Below are positions 1 to 11,562 of a stretch of 64,000 nucleotides of DNA, piece by piece (the first letter of the stretch is position 1; each line of letters starts with the position of its first letter). The stretch spans positions 25,486,987 through 25,550,986 of the forward strand of contig NC_054708.1 in assembly GCF_016097555.1 (NCBI RefSeq). The letters run 5' to 3'. The DNA is from Gigantopelta aegis (Eukaryota; Mollusca; Gastropoda; Neomphalida; Peltospiridae). The notes under the pieces were generated by a model, which did not search any database, was not told the origin of the DNA, and worked only from the letters and a program-made list of their open reading frames with translations. The translations under genes were made by a program, and so were the position numbers.

Positions 1-18
1 TAACTGTAATCTGAGGCC
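1..18. mobile_element. Right end of a third GGCCTCAGA-ended MITE, cut by the window edge
   Basis: TAACTGTAATCTGAGGCC is identical to the right terminus of the copies ending at 2932 and 21876. Confidence 0.7.
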
Positions 19-1662
19 TATCAGTCCATTTTTCCCCCTAAAAACTGGCCCACACTAATGCATTCCAATGATATACATATTAAAGCAATGCTCAGTAAGT
101 ATCGGGATGTCACCTTTAAACTGAGAGTATATAGAGGCTGTGTTAAAACACCTACCACAGTGCCTTGCCATTGCCAATTTTAGCAATGGAAACTTGAGGG
201 ACACCAACTTCAAAATGTAATAACTTTATCAAATATTGGAATTTCTTCATACAATGAACAGCTATTTTTCCTTCTACATATGTTCTATCTGCAGTGTTGT
301 CTTGGAAAGATTTTGAAATATTTAAATGAAAAAAAATCAATCATTAGATTTTACTTCATTTTTAATGAAATATTAAACTTAAATTTAAATTTTTGAAAAA
401 AATTTAAATCTGAAACTGTAAGATTTTGCATTTTAGATATGATAAGTGGAAGCTTATTAAAGATATGGCGACTGAATTCATGGTACATTATTAGAAATGT
501 GTCAGAGGGATGGTGAAAGTCACAAAATTGGGGCCATTTGCAACAAATTTTTACACACTAATTTTAGGGGAAATTAGACATGATAGGCCTGATTCAATTT
601 TGACCTGCTGTATTTACTTAATCTACTTCATTTACTGTATTAGACATGTAGCCACTTTGTAAAAGGCAAAACAGTCCATATAAATGCATATTAATATGAA
701 TATGCCCTACAGATGTTACTTAGGTATACACCATAATATGTTTTTTGTTGACGACAACTTTGAAAATGAAGATTTTGTCACAAAATGCTGATATAAATCT
801 TACCAAGAAGTACTTGCACCATATTTTTCAGTTTCCAGTGATAACAGTACTGTTAACAAGTGTAATCATGTGCCAGTGTCTTGGATACCTCAGTGTAGTA
901 TTTCTTGATTGGAAGGATGTTTGTAGTAATGACCACAGAATATGCATTATGGATTATTCTGCCATATGTATTACAAGTCAAATGTTAACCTTTTTGGCAC
1001 ATTTTCTGCAATAAACTTGACAAGTGTACCAGCATCTGCTTACTGAACACAATAAATACATTCAGACAGCATAGAATATTAGCCTATTAGATTTTCTAAG
1101 GATAAAAGACCATTTTTGAAAAATGACTGAAGTGTGTAATTTACATAAATGTAGGTGAAATGTATTATTAGAGTACTTAATCTTGTTAAAAACTGTATAC
1201 TATTTATTTAAAGTGTTTAATTACATTTAGTAGTGATATATTCATTATATTTAGATCTTCTGTCCATGCAATTGTAATAATTGAGAAACTCATTAAAATT
1301 CAATATGTAAAAAAAATAAAAAATCTCAATATTGACCAACAAAATCCAACTTTTGCTCTCTTTTTTTACCAAATTATTAGCTCAAAACTGTTTAAAAATA
1401 TTGCACCAACATGTAGTAACATCAGAGGTCATTTTATGCTATTTTGGAGGATATTGAAATTTAAAAGTTGAACATTTTAATTTTAATTGTTAATAAATTT
1501 TAAAAAAATGTTTTTTAATTTAATAAAATATTTAGAAAATAAATAAATGAGTTTTCATATTCCATGTGGTATTCACAATCAGTCTGTGTAATTTCACCTC
1601 TCTGGTTATAATACTTTCATCAGAACCAAGCATTTAACCGGTGTAATGTGTGAACTATATCA
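19..1662. other. AT-rich intergenic sequence, nothing recognised
   Basis: There are no coherent reading frames, repeats or conserved motifs. The short ORF at 745-1014 has no domain and ordinary AT-rich composition. Confidence 0.6.
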
Positions 1663-2932
1663 GGCCTCAGACCACAATTAATTTCGCTAGATGTTTCTAT
1701 ATAGCCTTAGTGGCTATAACATTTCTATTAATATCAGCAGGCCCGTGAAGTTTTGTATGTACCTTTGCCTGCATGGGGGACACATACCCTGAAAAGGACA
1801 ACCCCTGTTGTCCAGCTCTTTCTCCCAGCATATTGGTTTAAACAGACTCACCCTCTAAACCAGGCCGGAGTACACCCATTTTACACAAAAAGCACTACTT
1901 TTGCATGGGCCGGAATTACCACAAACAAGTCTTCAATGTCAACAAGTTACACATGTTTACAAACTACATGCTCTCCCCTGTCACTTCAGTCAAATAGTTG
2001 CCACTTCATAGCTGTCTGTCATGAAATAATCACAGTCAAACAGCAGACTACTTGCGCAGACAAATTTCCGGGTCCCCCTCTAAATTTATGTAATGTTTCT
2101 ATAACAACCGCCGCCACCCACCCCACCGCGACGTGATTTTACCAACATTATAATACATGTAATAATAATAATAATAATAATAAATGGTGAGTTCATGTTC
2201 CGACTGTTTATTATTTTATTTCAGCTTATTCGCAGCTATTTTCGTCATGAAATAATATATATGTTTTTTATTATTTTATTATAATATTATAGCCGGCCCT
2301 CATTTGTCAAGTCTCTATACACGGCGATCGTTTATATAAAATTCTAAAATATATTATACGGTTGTCGTATATACAGCCTCATCACTACGAGTCTGTTTTG
2401 CAGTATTTTTATGACTTTTCACAAGAAGACTTCCAAATTTTAAAAAATGAAGCGTGTCATGGAATTTCCTCAATCGTAGTTCAATTTAAAATGTTTTGGA
2501 TCATACATTCACTAGGTTTGGTATTCCAAATGAATGTAATTTCCATTTATAATCCATATTTAGAGAAATAAGGACAACTAAATCCGTGATTGAGCGCCTT
2601 TAAGTGCTTGCAAACACCGATAAAACCACATGCATCATTTAACAAATTCTATATTCCTCCATGTAATTCGCAGTCTTATCAACTGAAATGTCAACAACTA
2701 CGTCACACAGCACTACAATTACGACGGCCAGCAGTGCAGCCACGACGCCCATCGATACAACCACAGCAGCCAGCATTACAGCCACGACACCCAGTGTTAC
2801 TACTACACCTAGTGACACCACCACAATGTCTAGCACTACTACTAACACAACGTATTGCGTCAACTTGGATTTGCGCGGTCAAATTTCCGGATTTTTGACA
2901 ACCAAATGGGAAGATAACTGTAATCTGAGGCC
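1663..2932. mobile_element. GGCCTCAGA-ended MITE, copy 1, carrying an insertion
   Basis: The same termini as the 21426 copy, with about 95% identity over the shared part as judged by eye. An extra 0.8 kb lies between 2072 and about 2890. It is flanked by TTGCGC-NNN-CAAATTTCCGG at 2052-2071 and 2871-2890, a roughly 20-bp duplication expected of a retroposed or otherwise inserted segment. The inserted DNA includes a Thr/Ser-rich open frame (2688-2978), which is low complexity and not called a gene. Confidence 0.75.
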
Positions 2933-2989
2933 AGATGTCTATCAAGAGTTATCATTTTATAAGAGAAGTCGACAGTAATAATTTATTGT

Positions 2990-4925
2990 AATTTGCTTTC
3001 ATTCACACGGGATAGAATGACAAACAGTATATAGTGTCTTTCACTACATATTTGGCCATATATAATTTTGTTTCTTTCAATGTTATCAAGTGTCTTAAAA
3101 GGGTTTTATTTTGGGGACTATTATATAAAAAAGGGGTTTAGATATCTTTTGGGTGAAAAGAAATAAAAATAGCATTAAAATTATGTTAAACATATGAACA
3201 CGGGATAGAATCACAAACAGTATATAGTGTCATTCACTACATATTTTGCCATATATAACTTTGTTTCTTTCAATGTTATCAAGTGTCTTAAAAGGGTTTA
3301 TTTTGGGGACTATTATATAAAAAAAGGGGTTTAGATATTTTTGGGGGGAAAAGAAATAAAAATTGCATTAAGATTATGTTAAACATATAAACACGGGATA
3401 GAATCACGAACAGTATATAGTGTCATTCACTACATATTTTGCCACATATAACTTTGTTTCTTTCAATGTTATCAAGTGTCTTAAAAGGGTTTTATTTTGG
3501 GGACTATTATATAAAAAAAGGGTTTAGATATTTTTGGGGGGAAAAGAAATAAAAATTGCATTAAAATTATGTTAAACATATGAACACGGGATAGAATCAC
3601 GAACAGTATATAGTGTCATTCACTACATATTTTGCCATATATAACTTTGTTTCTTACGATGTTATCAAGTGTCTTAAAAGGGTTTTATTTTGGGGAGTAT
3701 TATATTAAAAAGGGGTTTAGATATTTTTTGGGGGAAAATATAAAAATAGCATCAAAATTATGTGCAACATATCAACACAGGATAGAATAACGAACAGTAT
3801 ATAGTGTAATTTATTACATATTTTTCCACATATAACTATTTCTTTCAATATTATCAAGTGTCGTAAAAGGGTTTTATTTTGGGGAGTATTATATACAAAA
3901 GGGGTTTAGATATTTTTGGGGGAAAATAATTGAAAAATACATTAAAAGTGTTGAACATATAAAGACGGGATGGAATGACGAACAGTATATATAGGACGAT
4001 GACATTACAATTTTAAATAAAATTTACTTTCATTCACACGGGATAGAATGACGAACAGTATATAGTGTCACTCACTACATAATTTTCCATATATCGATTG
4101 AGACTGAAAATGTTCATTCTATCAAGAGTTCTATCTCTTTATATGAGACGTCGACACTAATCATTTATTGCAGTTTACTTTCATTCACACGGGATAGAAT
4201 GACAAACAGTATATAGTGTCACTCACTACATAATTTTCCATATAAAACTTTCATTCTTTCAATGTTATCAAGTGTCTTAAAAAGGTTTTATTTTGGGGAG
4301 TATTATATAAAAAAGGGGTTTAAGATATTTTTGGGATAAAATAACTGATACATACATTAAAAGTGTTAAACATATTATGACGGGATAGAATGGCTAACAG
4401 TATATAGGACGATGACATTACAATTTAAAAAATAATTTACATTCATCCACACGGGATAGAATGACTAACAGTATAAAATTATAGTGTCACTTACTAAATA
4501 ATTTCTCATATATAAAGTCAATTATTTCAATGTTATCAATGTATATCAGGTGTCTTAAAAGGGTTTTAAATACAAAATACATTAAAAATATGTTAAACAT
4601 ATCAACACGGGATAGAATGACGAACAGTATATAGGACGTTGACATTACAAATTTTAATATAATTTACTTTCATTCACACGGGATAGAATGATGAACAGTA
4701 TATAGTGTCACTTACTACATCATTTTCAATATATAACGTTCATTCTTTCAATGTTAACGATGTATATAAAGTGTAGGTAAAAGAAAATACATTAAAAATG
4801 TGTTAAACATATAAACACGGGATAGAATGACAAACATTATATACAATGATGATAATAATAATAATTTAAAATTGCTGTTCATTCACATGGGATAGAATGA
4901 CAAACAGTATATGTCACTTAATACC
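2990..4925 (+). repeat. Tandem array of a ~190-bp unit containing ACACGGGATAGAATGAC
   Basis: The motif ACACGGGATAGAATGACNAA followed by CAGTATATAGTGTCA recurs near 3007, 3197, 3391, 3584, 3773, 4036, 4187, 4451, 4677 and 4885. Shorter intermediates (GACGGGAT/AACACGGGAT...) lie near 3964, 4379, 4605 and 4816. The first five units, with AAAAGGGGTTTAGATATTTT in the middle, are nearly identical at ~190 bp. Later ones are shortened and shuffled. No coding. Confidence 0.9.
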
Positions 4926-5945
4926 ATCTACACGTGGAGTTTAAAGGAACATCGAAGTTGAAAATCCAAGGGGATGGTGAATTTTTATATTTTTTTTAGT
5001 AAAATATGTCAGTGATTATTCTGATTTACAATCTTTGACTAAAAATGTGTTTAAATTTTTAAATAAATTTTTTTTTTTTAAATTGGCAATAAAAGGAATG
5101 AAATGAAACCAGTAACGAAAAACACATATAGCTGTTATGAAAAACACATATAGCTGTTATGAAAAACACATATAGCTGTTATGAAAAACACATATAGCTG
5201 TTATGAAAAACACATATAGCTGTTATGAAAAACACATATAGCTGTTATGAAAAACACATATAGCTGTTATGAAAAACACATATAGCTGTTATGAAAAACA
5301 CATATAGCTGTTATGAAAACGGATTTAGATTGTATCAAAAAATAGGTTGTAACAATTTTTTATTTAATATAAATTCTTTTTATTATATGGGATATAGTTT
5401 GGTTTATTTGTATTAATTTTAGTATGGTAATTTGGTACATATATTTATTAATTGGTATATAATAATTTACTTATTAAGTAAGCTTTGAAAAATGTATTAT
5501 TATTATATTAAGGATAAATTATTTAAGAGTTTTGTTTTGAGCAGTCATGAGTAAACTATATTAACTAAAAGTACTATATTTTGTGTTACTTCGAGATGGC
5601 AAAAGGTACCGTGTACGCCTAAATTTATGTTGAGTAGATCAAGATCATTTTTTTCGTACATTATCACTATTGTAGTGTTGGCTCCACTTGTCCAAATTCT
5701 GATCGTTGTTTGTTTAGGTGTCAAGGCTAGAGTGTTAATTTTTCAGTGGATGGATTTTATTTTAATTGCTAAAACCAAACAAATTCGTTATAATTGTATT
5801 TGTGTCTTATTTCGTGGCAAGTGTAAATAAAAGTTGATGTGTTACTTAATTTTGTGTGTTTTCATTCCATGTCTTGCACTATACTAAAGCAAAACTATCA
5901 CTATTGTAAACAGCTACCGTCGATGTTCCTACTCCACGTGTAGAC
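4925..5945. mobile_element. ~1-kb segment bounded by inverted CTACACGTGGAGT motifs
   Basis: CCATCTACACGTGGAGT...GGAACATCGA at the left pairs with TCGATGTTCCTACTCCACGT...GACGG at the right. With the flanking tandem array (left) and its inverted partial copy (5945-6115, right) it forms a foldback-like structure. The interior has a 22-bp minisatellite and an ORF (5627-5830) of no recognised family. Confidence 0.55.
5108..5320 (+). repeat. 22-bp minisatellite, nearly perfect, ~9.5 copies
   Basis: The unit TATGAAAAACACATATAGCT plus GT is repeated head to tail with almost no variation, implying recent expansion. Confidence 0.95.
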
Positions 5946-6115
5946 GGTAGCCGATTAAGTGACATATAATGTTTGTCATTCTATCCTGTGTTTATATGTT
6001 TAACACATTTTTAATGTATTTTCTTTTAATACACTTTATATACATCGTTAACATTGAAAGAATGAACGTTATATATTGAAAATGATGTAGTAACTGACAC
6101 TATATATATATCCAA
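5945..6115 (-). repeat. Inverted partial copy of the ~190-bp array unit
   Basis: Reads as the reverse complement of sequence like 4680-4920 (GTTTGTCATTCTATCC, TGTTTAACACATTTTTAATG, AACATTGAAAGAATGAACG). Confidence 0.8.
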
Positions 6116-6632
6116 TGTGGGGAACTAATTAATGGTCCTTTGCAAAATTAGGTGGCCCGTTACACAGAAAGAAAAAACAATTATAGAACATTTTTAAACA
6201 GAAGAAGACTTCAAATAAATATTTAAATGTTAAAAGAATGAAAAGTATATTTATTAAAATAACAGCCCAACAACAAACTGGCAAAACCGAAAAAATTTAT
6301 GAACTAATAAACCCATAATAACATACAAATTCATGAAATATATTTATATATTTTAATTATATTTAAACAATAATTTGTTTTATAATTAACACAAAAAAAC
6401 GATAAATGAATGCACAACAACAAACACTAATAAAATGAAATATTTTTATTAGATAAAATACATAAATTAAATTTTTTAAAGGATCTACTAATCGATAAAT
6501 TGTACATAATACATCATTTAATGGCAACAGTATATAATGTATAAAAACTGACACAATTTCTTATGAAATTATTTTAAGTAATACAAATATTCCCGTATAT
6601 TTATTTGACGGGACAGAATCACGATATAGCCC
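6116..6632. other. AT-rich sequence, nothing recognised
   Basis: There is one more degenerate GACGGGACAGAATCACGA at 6608, related to the upstream array; otherwise featureless. Confidence 0.5.
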
Positions 6633-6738
6633 CTTAAAGTCTAAACTTTAATAAAGTCCAGACTTTAATGTCATGGCCACGACATTCAAATAGCATTACG
6701 TTAAAGTCTGAACTTTATTAAAGTCTAGACTTTACGTT
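6633..6738. repeat. ~105-bp foldback of AAAGTCTAGACTTTA motifs
   Basis: TTAAAGTCTAAACTTTAATA...CCAGACTTTAA at the left is the inverted complement of TTAAAGTCTGAACTTTATTA...TAGACTTTA at the right, with a ~25-nt loop. Probably a tiny MITE. Confidence 0.7.
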
Positions 6739-6969
6739 TTATAAGCACGGGCCCTGGGCGCACATTTAGTCAATACTTTACTTTCTACGTCCTTTCAGAC
6801 TAAGAAAAATAGTGGATTGGATGTGTTGCGATAGATCCCAAATATGTTTATATGGAATACACCCAATTTGGATATCCAGGTCAGACTTATTTGTCATGTG
6901 ATTCGTAATCGATCGGAAAACCAAAACGAAACTTGTTCGATGTCAGGTTTTTTTAAACATATATATCTA

Positions 6970-7230
6970 GTAACCTGTGAAATACGAGGTGAAGACTTTA
7001 GATAGGACTCTTACCTATGCAATACACTGCAAATTATATGATGACAATACAATTAGCAATATACCTGACAAGAGATTTTAACAAAAATAAACTTGTTTCA
7101 GTTTCCTGTAGTGTTATTTTATTTCATGACTGGTACTTGTCTATATGAAATAACACAACATTAATACCCATACGTTAGCGTAACAAACAACAGCCACAGT
7201 CTATTAACAGTGTAGACTGTTACCCTAAAA
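6970..7230 (+). repeat. Dispersed repeat C, copy 1
   Basis: It matches 39533-39800 across its length, sharing ACTCTTACCTATGCAATACA, CTTGTTTCAGTTTCCTG, GGTACTTGTCTATATGA and ACAGCCACAGTCTAT. No ORF. Confidence 0.85.
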
Positions 7231-7449
7231 CATGAATTCCACGCAAAAGAGGTGAAAAAATTTAAATATGTTTTAAAGATACCAAAATTATTTTCTCAAT
7301 TACCAAAATATCCAACTTATAATTAAATTTGCCTTTTATGTCCGACTCTTCGTAATTTTAAATTTCCCGCGGGATGATGGCGACAGAACGTTTTACGGCG
7401 TGCGTTTTACAAGTAGCAGCGACAAACCCAAACTTGAGATTTGGCTTTC

Positions 7450-8535
7450 CAGTCGATTCGTCCACTGGACAATTCGTCCACAGACGATTCGTCCACCGCG
7501 TCGTCCACTCACCTCGGACAATTCGTCCACTCGATGACTGCATTTTTTTCTACATATTAATAGTTATTTCTTTGACATTGTAATCGTTTCTTAACATTAT
7601 TTTGTGTATACTATAACCAAAAAAGTAAAATAGAGTTAGAATTCAACATTACTATCCAGTTTTTCATTAACTGTTTGTATTCATTATCATGCGGATGATT
7701 CGTCCACGGACGATTCGTCCACTCGCTCGTACACAATGTGGTAAATAGGTAATGCAAGCCTCCGCGTCAGAAGACTTTATTACCCCCCCCCCCTCCCCCC
7801 GTCATGTTCTCCTTCAATGGCGTAAATTCTATCCACTGTACCCTCCCTCGTCACGTTATGCCTAATAACCTCGAATTAAATAAAAACGTGTTGTCTTCAA
7901 TTCCAATTTAATTAAATGTACATTAAAAAACAATTCAACAAACCATAGTTTGACACCCAATAGCCGATGTATTTTTCGTGCTGGGGTGTCGTTAAACATT
8001 CATTCATTCATTCATTCCGTCCATACAGGTAGTTAGCGGTGCAGCTTTGAAATAAGTTGCGTTGTTTTAGACGCTACTGGATCCAACTTGGTGAAACAAG
8101 CTTAAGCAGTAATGAGCCTGCATTGGTAATTACTTCACAATATCACAATAGAGGACACCTGTACACTTACCACGTTGAAAGGGAAGGACTAAAGATTATC
8201 TTTACTGGGCACATTGTAAAAACACCCTACGACATGTAGCGTGAAAGGCGTACATTATAGAAACAAACAATAACCGAATAAATAGAAACGCAAAAGAATT
8301 ACGTCTGCAGAGCATTGTTACAAAAACATCAACCAAGCGTAATCTAATGCAATATAATTTATTTTCACCTTTGTAAATTTATGACACAGCAAAAAAAATA
8401 TGGGGTAATATTGGACGAAATAAAAACCCAGTGGACGAATCGTCCGGTACTGATTTTTGGTAGTGGGCGAATCGTCTCGAGTTCCTCGGTGGACAAATTT
8501 TCAGTGGACGAATCGTCCAGTGGACGAATCGACTG
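7450..8535. mobile_element. ~1.09-kb element with 21-bp perfect TIRs and GGACGATTCGTCCAC subterminal repeats
   Basis: The first 21 bp (CAGTCGATTCGTCCACTGGA plus C) and the last 21 bp are exact inverted complements. The palindromic motif GGACGATTCGTCCAC and variants recur five times within 90 bp at the left, twice near 7700 and four times within 110 bp at the right. The interior has a C-run near 7783 and a SINE tail (7944-8015). No transposase and no clear target duplication. Confidence 0.8.
7944..8015 (+). repeat. SINE A tail fragment
   Basis: ACACCCAATAGCCGATGTAT...GGGGTGTCGTTAAACATTC with an ATTC-repeat end, the 3' part of the common SINE. Confidence 0.6.
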
Positions 8536-9746
8536 CATCCCGAGATTTGTTACTTCATGTTTGAGGTAAGTACTCTCGCTGCTCCATTTAAGCGGGGCGC
8601 CCCGCTCCGCTATTCCATTTTGCCGCCCTCTGTTCACGTTCCCCGCCCTCCTTTATTTTTGAGCGCCCCTCTTTATTTTCCAGCACCTATCTCATCTCCG
8701 CTATTTCCAAATGCACTTTTTTCCACACAAAAAACAACGACCAGTCTGCACATTGGACATCAAAGGAAACAAGCCGCGTTGTGTACGAACAAGCATTCTG
8801 ATATTTAAAATATTACTTTACTGTTAAAACAAACTGATACGTAATTTCAAGTCACTGAGTTGGTCGCTTATAACCTGAAGCCAGTCAGAGACAAACCAGG
8901 TTCCTGGGACCCTGTCGATCGTCGCGCCATCTGGAATAGAGTTATCTCCACCTGTTTCAGCTAAGTCGCCCATTGACGAAACATTTACGACAGTTACCGT
9001 AACGTAATTTAACAGTATTTTTAACAGCCTCTATTTTGTCCAATATCTGTATCCATTTGTATGTTTGATAGACACAATAAAAGTTATATTTTATGTAAGC
9101 AATGAAAACATTTAATTTTTTACGGATTCGGCAATCTCCGATTGAAAAAACCCTCTTATTTGGCGCCAAATTTGATCAGAACGGTCATTCTGTCTTTTGT
9201 TTCCACTAACTATCGTTTGATATTTTGTCCTCAGTTGCAGATATAATTGGTTGAAACTGGTGATTTTTACTTTCTGTTATTCTGTTTATTCAGCAGTTTG
9301 TTTTTAAATATTGTAAACTTTTAATTTTGAGGGGATATGAACGCTTATAAAAACAACGGAAGTGGTAGTGTTTATCATTAAAATCATTTGTCTTGAGTGC
9401 CAAATAATATATACACCGCCTTTACAAATACGAAAACTACTTTTTATCAGCTGGCGATAATATTCGATGAAGATGGAAATAGCAAAAATGTATCTGACAT
9501 CACTTTACAAACATCTTTATTGTTTTTCGTATATCTTGAAATGTTTATTAAAAATAATAATACTAAAACTTTGATCGGTCCAGCAAAACCGGAACTGCCC
9601 GTGAATGTCAGACCGATATCATCTTCGGTTCAGTTAAAAGACGAGTCTTTTTATAAACCCCTTTGCACTTTTTCGTAGGCAAAATAAGGAGTATGTCTTT
9701 TCTCAAAGTCTACCAACACACAACAATATGATAACCAAACTACTCC

Positions 9747-9771
9747 CCCCCCCCCCCCCCCCCCCCCCCCC
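9747..9771 (+). repeat. Poly-C tract followed by CACACAC
   Basis: A run of about 25 C, then (CA)n and poly-T. Confidence 0.9.
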
Positions 9772-9987
9772 CACACACACTTTTTTTTTTGTTTGAAGGG
9801 TGTGGTGCCGAGCGGCCGCCCTCCTTTAATTTTCACCCAGCGAGAACACTGCATCCATTGTACCGTTGGTAAGAGGTAGTATCATAGTACAACAAGCATT
9901 ATAGTTAGCATGATATCAATTGGTTTGAATATTTTTTATGCACGGCAAAGATTAGACAAAAATGTAGTACATTCGATTGAACATTTT

Positions 9988-10192
9988 GTGATTCCGTCAC
10001 ATTTTAATGTTAAAAGTTTGTGCACTGCCTCCAAATGAACTTATTTAAAGTATTTAATTTCATGGTCTACTACAAAATCTATTTTGTGATCTATACACAA
10101 ATATTTGAGCGATAATATTACCGTAATCGGGTTGCATGACTGACGGAATAAAAAAAATTCGTGACGTAATAACGTTCTTGTGAATCCGTCAC
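9988..10192 (+). repeat. Left subterminal GTGATTCCGTCAC motifs
   Basis: Exact GTGATTCCGTCAC at 9988-10000 and GTGAATCCGTCAC at 10180-10192, plus a partial reverse form (TGACGGAAT) at 10141. The motif is an imperfect palindrome (GTGA...TCAC). Matching copies lie downstream of the transposase gene, which suggests transposase-binding subterminal repeats. Confidence 0.6.
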
Positions 10193-10221
10193 AAAACAAG
10201 ACAAATTGTAAATTCGAAATC

Positions 10222-10788
10222 TAATTAAAATTAGCTCCACTATTACATGTAGATCTAACAGCAGCCCGTTGAAGCTCATGTCCACTTGACCTTTCATTCG
10301 ACCAATCAAAACCCTACTTGCAAAATCATGCCAGTGATTTGAAAAGAATTTGAAAATATTCGGGATTATGCCGAGGGTATACGAAATGATTCGGGTGAAT
10401 TGCGGAGTATGCCGGAAACTAATTTCAAAATAAAATTTTATATAAAATTCGTTTCAAGACGAAAAAAAACCGTGATGGTATAGCCATAAAATCTCTTTAT
10501 ACTTGTATACAATCCAGAGTTTATTACTACACTTTTCCACCTGTTTTTTTTGTCAATGTTGAAATAGACCAACAAGTTCGCCTGTTGCATAAATAGTCTC
10601 GCCCGATATTTTTAGAATTTGTATACTCCCGAATAACGCTATAAAAGACGAAGTGTAATTGGTCGATATTTAAATTGTTATTTATAGATGAAATGTCACC
10701 TGGACATGGGAGTCCACGCGATGCTGTTAGATCTACTGGTAGACCAGTAGAGCTAATTTTAATCAGATTGGTAAATTCGCTCTAAGAT
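10222..10788 (+). mobile_element. ~567-bp MITE, copy 1
   Basis: Its ends are mutually inverted: ATTAAAATTAGCTCCACT at the left and, reading inward from the right, ATTAAAATTAGCTCTACT. Both are followed by AGATCTAACAGC. A second full copy lies inverted at 14887-15454. This copy interrupts the left half of the larger transposon, downstream of its first two subterminal motifs. No coding capacity is seen. Confidence 0.75.
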
Positions 10789-11059
10789 TGTAAATAACTT
10801 TTTTGCCATATTTGTATTAACATGAATTATTACACAAAATGCAGTTAATACATACATACATACATGTACAGACTGACTGATAAAATAGGCAAACAGAAAG
10901 ATTTGCTGTTTTTCATATTTTTCCTTGTTGGAGTCATTTTTATTATTAAGATTAAACGTTGCTTATATGTTATTGCTTAGAATATCCATTTGCGTATATT
11001 CGAAGTGTTTCGAGTTATCTTGAGGTTTAAAAACGCAGGTACCCCCAAGAAGTGACGGT

Positions 11060-11175
11060 TATACTTATCAGAGGTATGTGCGTTTTTTAGAATTATGAAA
11101 AATACATCCCGTGGTACTACAAATATCAGGATAATCAGAAACAGTTCGGATACACGGAAATGGCTATTGTACACG
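11060..11175 (+). repeat. Dispersed repeat with GTACGTGCGTTTTT motif, copy 1
   Basis: It matches 58690-58785, sharing GCGTTTTTTAGAATTATG, AAAAATGCAT-like and CAGAAAC...CGG sequence ending in TACGGAAAT. Non-coding. Confidence 0.55.
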
Positions 11176-11562
11176 TATACAACATAATATAGAACACAAT
11201 AAAAACGGAACTAACAGGGAAAAGCACTTCGTAGTGTTTAAAAGCTAGGTTATGCTAATTTAAATTTCGTTACTTGAGGGGCACTGAAATTAGTGCCCAG
11301 GGAGCGAGGGGGTGCCGGTCATCGCTAGGAGACTACAGCAATTCCGAGGACATACCATGGGAACAAAGGCAAATGTGTACGTTTTTTTTATAAGGCAGCA
11401 TCTTTCTCTCTCAATATCTTTGTGATCCTTACCATGTATTTATTTTATTCTTTGTTATAACTGGAATGTTTTGGGGTTGAGGGGGTTTGTAGTGGGGAGG
11501 GTGTTGTCAAATTATTAATTATCTTTATCTGAATCATTGCTTTTTCAGCTTGCAAACGGCCT

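Noticed and set aside
1753..2136. 127-codon ORF shared with 21516-21872
   Set aside because: Conserved only because both lie in copies of the same MITE; the frames diverge at the end and no domain is visible.
2688..2978. Thr-rich ORF as a mucin gene
   Set aside because: No signal peptide, no Cys-rich domain, and it lies in an insertion within a MITE; composition alone is not enough.
5108..5320. CRISPR-like array
   Set aside because: Direct 22-bp tandem repeat without spacers, in a eukaryotic context.
5627..5830. 67-codon hydrophobic ORF
   Set aside because: Short, AT-rich and inside the repeat core; hydrophobicity reflects T-rich codons.
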